From NCBI RefSeq assembly GCF_036408795.1, contig NZ_JAZGJP010000030.1, forward strand, positions 1-10,545: a stretch of DNA of 10,545 bases. The letters run 5' to 3'. This document shows, piece by piece, positions 1 to 5,439 of this stretch. The position numbers were made by a program, and so were the translations under genes. Under the pieces are notes generated by a model, which saw only the letters and a list, made by a program, of their open reading frames with translations, had not been told where the DNA came from and made no database searches. The DNA is from Olsenella_L kribbiana (GTDB lineage: Bacteria; Actinomycetota; Coriobacteriia; Coriobacteriales; Atopobiaceae). How positions within the stretch are numbered: position 1 is the stretch's first letter; every line of letters begins with the position of its first letter.

Positions 1-1
1 G

Positions 2-94
2 CATGTCCCGCTCTCCGGCATCGCAGCCACGGCCACGGTCCAGCCGAAGCTTCCTGCGAGCTTGCCTAAGCCGTTTGCAGTTCAGGGAGCCTAA
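2..94 (+). CDS. Possible 3' end of an unidentified CDS truncated by the window edge
   Basis: The first 90 bases are clearly GC-richer than what follows and stay open in frame 2 up to a TAA at 92-94. The codons used (GTC, CTC, TCC, GCC, AAG, CTT, CCG) match those of the real genes further on, and the reading ends in ...KPFAVQGA. The drop in GC immediately after the stop supports a gene boundary here. I do not recognise the 30-residue tail. In many bacteria rsmG (gidB) sits directly upstream of parA, so that is the gene expected by order, but the visible residues do not prove it. Another frame or the opposite strand could be the true coding frame. Confidence 0.35.
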   Translation, partial: HVPLSGIAATATVQPKLPASLPKPFAVQGA

Positions 95-315
95 CTATGC
101 CGGAGGTACTCAGCCATTTAGCATCTTTCCTTATGAGGCTTTATGGACTGCTCCGACTCTCGAATCGGCATTTGCTTCTTTGCTGCAAAGCTGAATATAG
201 GAACCTGTCTTTCGCTGTGGTAGCAGTGTCAGATGAACAGCATCTATCAGAAGATATTGATTCTGCGCTCTTTGAACATGAACAAGTATGAAACCTAGTA
301 GAGGCAAGAATCGCC

Positions 316-357
316 AACTCGACAGGTGGATCTATCAACTCGACATACATGTGTTCT
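316..357. repeat. Paired AACTCGACA direct repeat, unit 1
   Basis: Two identical 9-mers AACTCGACA lie at 316-324 and 337-345, exactly 21 bp apart, about two helical turns. The unit continues into TGTTCT at 352-357. It matches unit 2 (550-591) over about 42 bp with only the spacer GG/AA and a few bases after the second box differing. The geometry resembles a tandem protein-binding site. No known regulator is assigned. Confidence 0.75.
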
Positions 358-549
358 AGACCCAGTGAATTTGCTGATGATGAACACGCACCTGTGTATA
401 TCCTCTTGAATATCTGCAGAGTGATACAGCTGTCGACATGAAGTCTGCAAGCAGTAAATGTTCAATATAAGGCCCTTAGATGTGATTGATATAAATGAGT
501 CGGGTCTGTGTCTGACTCCCATAGCTTACAAGGCCGTTGGAGCCTAACG

Positions 550-591
550 AACTCGACAGGTAAATCTATCAACTCGACATGCACATGTTCT
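550..591. repeat. Paired AACTCGACA direct repeat, unit 2
   Basis: AACTCGACA occurs at 550-558 and 571-579 with the same 21-bp periodicity as unit 1, and the inner segment ATCTATCAACTCGACAT is identical in both units. The unit ends about 25 bp before the first parS site. The two units lie 234 bp apart as direct repeats. Confidence 0.75.
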
Positions 592-615
592 GGTTTGAAA
601 TGGCATGAGTTGATA
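567..615. repeat. Inverted repeat TATCAACTC / GAGTTGATA abutting parS site 1
   Basis: TATCAACTC at 567-575, the inner part of repeat unit 2, has its exact reverse complement GAGTTGATA at 607-615. The second arm ends at the base before parS site 1. The 31-bp gap makes it either a looped pair of binding sites or a chance fold. Confidence 0.45.
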
Positions 616-631
616 TGTTTCACGTGAAACA
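616..631. other. parS: parS site 1 (perfect)
   Basis: TGTTTCACGTGAAACA, the perfect 16-bp palindrome that chromosomal ParB proteins bind as their nucleation site. It lies about 0.7 kb upstream of the parA-parB genes that encode the cognate system. Confidence 0.93.
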
Positions 632-828
632 GGATGAAGGAATCCATGAGGCAGCTCTTATAGCCTAATAATTTCTATATGACTGGATTAGTCAATAGAC
701 CCAAAGCAAGGTAGACATTGCCTTAACTAAGAATATCTTTCTGAGGTCACGTTGCCGATTGCTCATAGATAGACACGCTAAATTCCATTGGTACTATCTT
801 GCAAAGGAAAATTTTCGATACTCGAATG

Positions 829-902
829 CTACAGGCTTGCTGCATATATCTATCGAAAGACATGCAAAGCGAATACGATGCCAGATCTTGGTGAACTCGA
901 CA
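829..902. repeat. Decayed copies of the AACTCGACA repeat
   Basis: A degenerate version of the unit is visible around 829-866: an ACAGGC piece near 831, TCTATC at 849-854 and GACATGC just after. A clean single AACTCGACAGG box follows at 894-904. The partner box expected 21 bp downstream is not conserved. A further fragment, TCTATCAAC, is at 994-1002. These look like eroded members of the same family, lying between parS sites. Confidence 0.45.
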
Positions 903-934
903 GGCTGGTTACACGTAATAGACGGTATTGGATA

Positions 935-950
935 AGTTTCACGTGAAACA
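935..950. other. parS: parS site 2 (one mismatch)
   Basis: AGTTTCACGTGAAACA differs from the consensus palindrome only at the outermost first base (A for T), a position generally tolerated by ParB. It follows the single AACTCGACA box at 894-902. Confidence 0.88.
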
Positions 951-1003
951 TTTTGATGAGCTGTCTTTCCCTCATTTGCGGATTCTACGTATGTCTATCA
1001 ACG

Positions 1004-1020
1004 AGATACATGATGTATCT
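1004..1020. repeat. Palindrome AGATACA-TGA-TGTATCT sharing a base with parS site 3
   Basis: A 7-bp inverted repeat with a 3-nt centre ends on the first base of parS site 3. It could be a separate operator-like site or a cruciform-prone flank. No binding protein is assigned. Confidence 0.5.
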
Positions 1021-1035
1021 GTTTCACGTGGAACA
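1020..1035. other. parS: parS site 3 (one mismatch)
   Basis: TGTTTCACGTGGAACA carries one change (G for A) in the right half-site. This is a common natural variant of parS, and the site keeps the CACGTG core. Confidence 0.88.
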
Positions 1036-1098
1036 CGCAAGAAGATGAGCAGCACATTCAATTGTATCGAAGCACATCATGAGAGATGGATTAGATAA

Positions 1099-1114
1099 TG
1101 TTTCACGTGAAACA
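1099..1114. other. parS: parS site 4 (perfect)
   Basis: Perfect TGTTTCACGTGAAACA, 79 bp downstream of site 3. Confidence 0.93.
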
Positions 1115-1187
1115 TGATGAACAAGCATCTTGAAGATATGCAATTGGTGGAAGAGCGACACTGGCTAAATACATGGAGATATATACG

Positions 1188-1203
1188 TGTTTCACGTGAA
1201 ACA
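1188..1203. other. parS: parS site 5 (perfect, in the parA leader)
   Basis: Perfect TGTTTCACGTGAAACA, 89 bp after site 4 and 99 bp before the parA start codon. Its position in the likely promoter or leader region of parA means bound ParB could also affect parAB transcription. That effect is inferred from position only. Confidence 0.93.
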
Positions 1204-1241
1204 GAAAATCTCTGCAGCGAAGAGGGGAGAGCCATTGCTGG

Positions 1242-1254
1242 CCTTCTGAGAAGG
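1242..1254. promoter_or_regulatory. Palindrome CCTTCTGAGAAGG upstream of parA
   Basis: Perfect 6-bp arms around a single central G, followed directly by TAAGAT, a weak -10-like hexamer at 1255-1260. The nearest -35-like sequence (TTGCTG at 1235-1240) is only 14 bp away, too close for a standard promoter. It may be an operator or a leader hairpin, and I cannot assign a promoter with confidence. Confidence 0.3.
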
Positions 1255-1302
1255 TAAGATAGTCCTTGTACGGCAAGCGAATGCAGACGAAATGGAGCAG
1301 AC

Positions 1303-2103
1303 TTGGGATATCAGGACAAGAAGCGCTTCAACAAAGAGAAGCCTACGCATGTCATCGCAATTATCAATCAGAAAGGCGGAGTAGGGAAGTCGACCACAGC
1401 CATCAACCTCTCTGCAGCACTTGGCGAGAACAAGCGCAAGGTATTGGTTGTCGATTTCGACCCGCAGGGCAATACGACATCTGGCTATGGGATTGACAAG
1501 GAAGAGCTTGAATACGATATCTATGACGCCCTTCTGAATGATCAGCCTATCGATTCCATGATTCAGGATACCTGCGAGCCGAATGTCTTTGTCGTTCCGG
1601 CTACCGTACAGCTCTCTGGTGCTGAGATCGAGCTTGTGAATACCGACAAGCGCGAGTACTGCCTGAAGAACCTGCTCGACCCGATCAAGGATGAATTCGA
1701 CTTCGTCTTTATCGACTGCCCGCCTTCGCTTGGCCTGCTTTCCATAAATGCGCTCGTGGCAGCGGACTCCATCCTGATTCCTATCCAGTGCGAGTACTAT
1801 GCACTGGAGGGTGTCTCCAAGCTCATGGAGTCCATGCATATGGTCCAGGAACATCTGAATCCAGAGCTTGACGTCTTCGGCGTTCTCATGACTATGTATG
1901 ACTCGAGAACGACGCTCTCGAAGCAGGTTGTCGACGAGGTGCGCAAGTTCTTCGGCAACAAGGTCTTCAAGAATATGATTCCGCGTTCCGTGAAGATTGC
2001 AGAGGCTCCATCCTACGGTCTTCCTATCACGATGTATTCGCGTGTGAACAAGGGCTCTCTTGCATATATGAAGCTTGCCAAGGAGGTGACGCGTCGTGGC
2101 TAG
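1303..2103 (+). CDS. parA: Chromosome partitioning ATPase ParA (Soj)
   Basis: A 266-residue ParA/MinD-family ATPase that binds nucleoid DNA in its ATP dimer form and is stimulated by ParB-parS complexes to move origins apart. The deviant Walker A KGGVGKST is at residues 24-31 with the signature lysine at 24, Walker A' VVDFDPQGN at 49-57, and Walker B FVFIDCPPS at 134-142. The length is normal for chromosomal Soj. The start is TTG: the frame is closed by a stop at 1255-1257 and holds no ATG or GTG before the Walker motif. A GGAG at 1294-1297 sits 5 nt upstream. The ATG at 1292 is in another frame. parB follows with an 8-nt overlap, and five parS sites lie just upstream. ParA identity is certain. 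The exact start is likely but not proven. Confidence 0.97.
   Translation: MGYQDKKRFNKEKPTHVIAIINQKGGVGKSTTAINLSAALGENKRKVLVVDFDPQGNTTSGYGIDKEELEYDIYDALLNDQPIDSMIQDTCEPNVFVVPATVQLSGAEIELVNTDKREYCLKNLLDPIKDEFDFVFIDCPPSLGLLSINALVAADSILIPIQCEYYALEGVSKLMESMHMVQEHLNPELDVFGVLMTMYDSRTTLSKQVVDEVRKFFGNKVFKNMIPRSVKIAEAPSYGLPITMYSRVNKGSLAYMKLAKEVTRRG
2080..2087 (+). promoter_or_regulatory. Strong Shine-Dalgarno for parB inside the parA end
   Basis: AAGGAGGT lies 8 nt before the GTG at 2096 and within the last codons of parA. It decides the unusual GTG start and suggests translational coupling of parB to parA. Confidence 0.8.
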
Positions 2104-2968
2104 GAAAGGACTGGGACGTGGCATCGAAAGCCTTATGGGAGAGGCCAACGCTGAAGTAGGTCCCGTAAAGGCTGATGCAACGTTGCCAATCTCCAAGATC
2201 GAGCCGAATCCTGACCAGCCCCGCAAGGAGTTCGATGCGGAGAAGCTCCAGGAGCTTGCTGATTCCATCAAGCAGCACGGCGTGCTGCAGCCGATTCTTG
2301 TACGCAAGACGGGCAGCACCTACCAGATTGTGGCAGGGGAGAGACGCTATCAGGCATCGAAGCTTGCTGGGCTCAAGGAGATCCCTGCAGTCATCCGCGA
2401 TATCTCGGATGAGGATGTCTTCCAGCTTGCTTTGATCGAGAACCTCCAGCGTGCCGACCTCAATCCGGTCGAAGAGGCTCAGAGCCTCCGCCAGCTCGTC
2501 GACCAGAAAGGCTGGACGCAGGAGAAGGTGGCACAGGTCCTCTCCAAGTCCCGTTCTGCGGTGGCCAATACGCTCCGTCTTCTCGATCTTCCGGAAGAAG
2601 TGCAGGGCTATCTGGCAAGGGGAGAGATCACTCCAGGACATGCCCGTGCCATCCTCGCAGTGCCTGACGAAGAAGGCCGCATCGCCCTTGCCGAGCGTGT
2701 CGTAAAGGAGAACCTGACGGTTCGTCAGACAGAAAACCTTGCTTCGCTGATTTCTGTCAGCAAAGAGCCCAAGGCTCCCAAGCCGCCGACACCGCAGAGC
2801 TACAAGCAGGCTGCACGAGAGCTCAGGGAGATTCTCGACACGAAGGTGCGTGTGAAAGATTCCCGTGGCGGGAAGCATAAGATAGAGATCGAGTTCGGAG
2901 ATGAAGACGATCTGGCACGCATCATCGAAGCATTCCAGCGTGCCGCAGGATCGGAGATGGGGGAGTGA
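2096..2968 (+). CDS. parB: Chromosome partitioning protein ParB (Spo0J)
   Basis: A 290-residue ParB that binds parS, hydrolyses CTP and slides onto flanking DNA to build the partition complex. The N-terminal ARKGLGRGIESL (residues 2-13) is the conserved segment through which ParB contacts ParA. The ParB/Srx CTPase domain covers about 30-125, with GERRYQAS at 81-88 (the GERR nucleotide-binding motif) and ENLQR at 115-119. The helix-turn-helix that reads parS is at about 140-165 (TQEKVAQVLSKSRSAVANTL). A proline-rich linker near 227-233 leads to the C-terminal dimerisation segment at about 235-285. The GTG start is set by the strong Shine-Dalgarno in parA. The 8-nt overlap with parA and the cluster of parS sites upstream make the cognate system self-contained. 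Confidence 0.97.
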   Translation: MARKGLGRGIESLMGEANAEVGPVKADATLPISKIEPNPDQPRKEFDAEKLQELADSIKQHGVLQPILVRKTGSTYQIVAGERRYQASKLAGLKEIPAVIRDISDEDVFQLALIENLQRADLNPVEEAQSLRQLVDQKGWTQEKVAQVLSKSRSAVANTLRLLDLPEEVQGYLARGEITPGHARAILAVPDEEGRIALAERVVKENLTVRQTENLASLISVSKEPKAPKPPTPQSYKQAARELREILDTKVRVKDSRGGKHKIEIEFGDEDDLARIIEAFQRAAGSEMGE

Positions 2969-3213
2969 TGGGCAAGTTCCGTCGTACCGTTGTCGAGTCT
3001 GCCATCCTCGTGGCAGGCGGCATCTATATCTACCGCAATGTCCTGACGCCTGAGACGAAGGCAAAGCTTTCAAGCATGAAGGATGCGGTGTCGGGAGCAG
3101 TCAATAAGATCCAGGATATGGTGGCTGCAAGCAAGCCGGCAGATCCGACTGCTGAAGAGAATGAGGCGAACCGCGAAGCGGTCGAACGGCAGTGGGAAAG
3201 CCTCGGATACTGA
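2968..3213 (+). CDS. Small putative membrane-anchored protein coupled to parB
   Basis: An 81-residue protein of unknown function. Residues 1-6 are basic (MGKFRR), 8-24 form a short hydrophobic helix (VVESAILVAGGIYIY) that could be a membrane anchor, and the rest is a soluble, probably helical tail rich in K, E and A and ending WESLGY. The layout recalls YtxH-like small proteins, but I cannot place it in a family. Its ATG shares the A of the parB TGA (TGATG), so it is probably co-translated with parB. A GTG one codon earlier (2965) is an alternative start. Codon use resembles the neighbours. A terminator-like hairpin follows, making it the last gene of the parA-parB unit. A role in segregation or membrane attachment is only a guess from position. 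Confidence 0.75.
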   Translation: MGKFRRTVVESAILVAGGIYIYRNVLTPETKAKLSSMKDAVSGAVNKIQDMVAASKPADPTAEENEANREAVERQWESLGY

Positions 3214-3233
3214 GCGGGTCCAACAGCTAATGA

Positions 3234-3269
3234 GAAGGGGTACTAGAACAAACGTACTAGTACCCCTTC
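3234..3269. terminator. Bidirectional terminator hairpin between the parB unit and rlmN
   Basis: GAAGGGGTACTAG (3234-3246) and CTAGTACCCCTTC (3257-3269) are exact reverse complements, giving a 13-bp stem with a 10-nt loop. The hairpin sits between two convergent units. There is no long T-run on either side, so it is intrinsic-terminator-like rather than textbook. Confidence 0.75.
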
Positions 3270-3286
3270 ATCTATCTGCAGATTCT

Positions 3287-4366
3287 TTACTGAAGCTGGC
3301 GGTAGTAGTTCTGAGAGAGCTGGCCGCAGGCCGCATCGATATCGGCGCCGCGGGAGTTCCTGATCGTTGCCTCGACACCGACGCGTCCGAGCTGCTGCAC
3401 GAACTGCTCTGCACGCTCCTGGGTAGCGGGCTTGAATGGAGAGCCAGGAACATCGTTCAGCTGGATGATGTTCACATGGGCAAGCGTGCCGCGCGTGAAG
3501 TCGCAGAGGGCACCAAGCTCGTCGTCGTTGTCGTTGATGCCGTCGATAAGAGCATACTCATAGGTCGGGCGGCGTCCGGTCTTGTCGACATATTCGCCCA
3601 TCACCTCATAGAGGTGGACAAGCGAGTATTTCTTGACGCCCGGCATGAGCTTGTTGCGGGTGCTCTGGTTTGCAGAGTGGAGGCTCACGGCAAGCGTGAA
3701 CTGCTCCGGCTCGTTCGCGAAGCGCATGATGCCAGGAATGACGCCACAGGTGGAGACGGTGAGGTGGCGGGCACCGATGCCAGCGCCCTCAGGGTCGTTC
3801 AGACGCCTGAGCGCTGCGAGCGTGTTGTCGTAGTTCATGAAAGGCTCGCCCTGGCCCATGAAGACGACGCTCGTCACACGGGTCTGGAAGTCGTCTGCGA
3901 CATGCATGACCTGCTGGTAGATTTCGGAGGACGTGAGCGAGCGGGTGAGTCCCGCCTTGCCTGTCGCGCAGAAGGCGCAGCCCATAGCGCAGCCTGCCTG
4001 CGTCGAGGCACAGACAGCAAGCCTGTTCTTTGTCGGCATGCCGACGCACTCTGCCGTCGTGCCGTCGGGGAACTGGAGCAGGTACTTGCGGCTGCCGTCA
4101 GCAGAGATCTGGCGTGCAAGCTCGACAGCGTTGCCCATGGAGAGGCGCTCTTCGAGCTTTGCCCTCAGCGCCTTCGACAGGTTCGTCATCTCGTCGAAGC
4201 TCTGGGCATTCTTCTCCCAGACCCAGGACTCGATCTGTTTCACGCGAAACGCTGGCTCTCCGAGCTCCTCGATGACTTCTGCGAGCTGCTTGTGCGAAAG
4301 CGTATGGATATCGGGACGTGCGGCAGGACTCTCTTCTGACGTAGGACTTTTCTGGTTTGAAACCAT
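3287..4366 (-). CDS. rlmN: Dual-specificity RNA methyltransferase RlmN (23S rRNA A2503 / tRNA A37)
   Basis: A 359-residue radical SAM enzyme that installs C2-methyladenosine at 23S rRNA A2503, and at A37 of some tRNAs in E. coli. The [4Fe-4S] motif CAMGCAFC gives cysteines 126, 130 and 133. C119, seven residues before the first cluster cysteine (CASTQAGC), matches the resolving cysteine of E. coli RlmN. C347 near the C-terminus (ADIDAACGQL) matches the cysteine that carries the methylene intermediate. GQGEPFMN at 171-178 is the SAM-contacting GEP motif. All key residues are intact and the length is normal. It starts at an ATG on the minus strand with a purine-rich GGAGAAGAGAG upstream. It converges with the parB unit and diverges from ddl. 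Codons 39-44 overlap a parS-like palindrome. Confidence 0.96.
   Translation of the reverse strand: MVSNQKSPTSEESPAARPDIHTLSHKQLAEVIEELGEPAFRVKQIESWVWEKNAQSFDEMTNLSKALRAKLEERLSMGNAVELARQISADGSRKYLLQFPDGTTAECVGMPTKNRLAVCASTQAGCAMGCAFCATGKAGLTRSLTSSEIYQQVMHVADDFQTRVTSVVFMGQGEPFMNYDNTLAALRRLNDPEGAGIGARHLTVSTCGVIPGIMRFANEPEQFTLAVSLHSANQSTRNKLMPGVKKYSLVHLYEVMGEYVDKTGRRPTYEYALIDGINDNDDELGALCDFTRGTLAHVNIIQLNDVPGSPFKPATQERAEQFVQQLGRVGVEATIRNSRGADIDAACGQLSQNYYRQLQ
4236..4251. other. parS: parS-like palindrome inside rlmN (two mismatches)
   Basis: TGTTTCACGCGAAACG differs from the parS consensus at the central T (C here) and at the last base (G for A). On the minus strand it encodes part of FRVKQ of RlmN. 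It may be a weak sixth ParB site 3 kb from the main cluster or a chance match within a constrained peptide. Confidence 0.4.
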
Positions 4367-4470
4367 ATGGTTCTCTCTTCTCCGTTTGGTGGCTGAGGAG
4401 ATGTATCCTCTAGTAACTCAGTACATTGTTTCACATCTTCGCCCTGCTGCTCATCAGAGCGTGAGGGCTC

Positions 4471-4477
4471 AAAGGAG
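4471..4477 (+). promoter_or_regulatory. Shine-Dalgarno of ddl
   Basis: AAAGGAG with a 5-nt spacer to the ATG at 4483. The rest of the 116-bp divergent spacer between rlmN and ddl holds a short GAGGA/TCCTC inverted repeat (4395-4410) and a lone parS half-site, but no promoter I could assign with confidence. Confidence 0.75.
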
Positions 4478-4482
4478 TTCAC

Positions 4483-5439
4483 ATGACGAGGGATGAAATC
4501 AAGCAGCTCCGTGTCGCAGTGCTGGCTGGCGGCTGGTCGGACGAGCGCGATATCTCGATGGATTCCGGAAGGAACTGCATGCACGCCCTCGAGGAGGCAG
4601 GCTTTGCCCACCTCGAGCTCATGAATGTTGCAGATTCCGACTTCATCTCCAAGATCTCGTCCGGCAACTATGATGTTGCCTTCCTTGCTATGCATGGACG
4701 CTATGGCGAGGATGGCTGCATCCAGGGCCTGCTCGAGATCCTGCATATCCCGTATACGTTCTCCGGCGTCCTTGCCTCTGCTCTCGGCACGAACAAGGAT
4801 GCTGCCAAGGAGATCTACCGCGCAGCCGGCATCCCGGTGCCTGACGGCACGGTCGTCGAGGCTTCCGCTGCAGACGATCCTGCTCTCTGCCATGAGCTTG
4901 TCGAGCGCTTTGGCCTTCCGCTCTTCGTGAAGCCGTCTGCCAATGGCTCCTCCTTCGGCATCTCCCGCGTCGCAGCCGAGGAAGAGCTTGCTCCTGCCAT
5001 CAGGCTTGCGTCCTCCGAGGGCGACAACGTGCTTGTCGAGTCCTGCATCGAGGGCACCGAGATCACGGTCCCTGTCATTGGCAACAAGGAGCTCCAGGCA
5101 CTCCCGATCATCGAGATTGCCTACGACGCCGAGTTCTACGACGTCCAGGTCAAGTATGAGCCGGGCTCGCTCCACCACATCATGCCTGCTCGCCTCACGC
5201 CTGAGGCTACCGCTATGGCACAGGAGTTCGCAAAGCGTGCGCATCGCGCCCTTGGCTGCCGCGATGCTTCCCGCTGCGACTTCATCGTCCAGAAGGACGG
5301 CATGCCGGTCCTGCTCGAGATCAATACGATTCCGGGCATGACGGAGAGAAGCCTCCTTCCTGATGCCGCCCGTGCTGCGGGCATCCCGTTCTCCGAGCTC
5401 TGCACCCGCTTCGTGGAGTGGGCACTCGAGGAGCGTTGA
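4483..5439 (+). CDS. ddl: D-alanine--D-alanine ligase
   Basis: A 318-residue cytoplasmic ATP-grasp ligase that joins two D-alanines for the peptidoglycan pentapeptide. The N-domain has the family motif as AGGWSDERDISMDSG (residues 15-29), with E21 equivalent to E15 of E. coli DdlB and an unusual tryptophan after GG. HGRYGEDGCIQGLLE is at 71-85 and the second D-Ala-site loop KPSANGSSFGISRV at 150-163. EFYD at 217-220 has tyrosine at 219, the residue type linked to D-Ala-D-Ala rather than D-Ala-D-lactate ligases. The Mg-binding C-terminal motif is LLEINTIPGMTERSLLP (277-293). The length is close to DdlB. The start has a strong Shine-Dalgarno. dinG follows with a TGATG junction. It lies outside a mur cluster, which is common among ddl genes. 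Confidence 0.95.
   Translation: MTRDEIKQLRVAVLAGGWSDERDISMDSGRNCMHALEEAGFAHLELMNVADSDFISKISSGNYDVAFLAMHGRYGEDGCIQGLLEILHIPYTFSGVLASALGTNKDAAKEIYRAAGIPVPDGTVVEASAADDPALCHELVERFGLPLFVKPSANGSSFGISRVAAEEELAPAIRLASSEGDNVLVESCIEGTEITVPVIGNKELQALPIIEIAYDAEFYDVQVKYEPGSLHHIMPARLTPEATAMAQEFAKRAHRALGCRDASRCDFIVQKDGMPVLLEINTIPGMTERSLLPDAARAAGIPFSELCTRFVEWALEER

Larger units (their letters stand above)
95..1302. other. AT-rich non-coding centromere-like region with parS sites and repeats
   Basis: This stretch of about 1.2 kb upstream of parA has no ORF with the codon use of the neighbouring genes. The short ORFs in it are low-complexity readings of the repeats and of parS (for example FHVKH from the parS palindrome). 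The base composition is visibly AT-richer than the rest of the window. It contains five parS sites between 616 and 1203, two good copies and several decayed copies of a paired AACTCGACA repeat, and short palindromes next to two parS sites. I looked for DnaA boxes (TTATCCACA or close variants) on both strands and saw none, so it looks like a ParB loading zone rather than a recognisable oriC. Confidence 0.7.

Noticed and set aside
316..591. CRISPR array
   Set aside because: Only two good repeat units 234 bp apart, with internal direct repeats and no regular spacers.
141..647. Two short minus-strand ORFs sharing a VELID.PVE peptide
   Set aside because: The shared peptide is only the translation of the paired AACTCGACA repeat, and the rest of the two readings is unrelated with codon use unlike the genes.
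95..1302. oriC with DnaA boxes
   Set aside because: No TTATCCACA or near variant was seen. TGTGTATAT near 392 has too many mismatches.
1192..2319. 375-codon ORF on the minus strand opposite parA and parB
   Set aside because: It lies opposite parA, which has unmistakable Walker motifs, and its product has no recognisable domain. Long antisense ORFs are expected from the codon bias here.
3083..4339. 418-codon plus-strand ORF opposite rlmN
   Set aside because: It is the shadow of the well-supported rlmN, runs through the terminator hairpin and shows no family motifs.
4427..4434. TGTTTCAC in the rlmN-ddl spacer as another parS
   Set aside because: Only one half-site is present and the right half (ATCTTCG) does not match.
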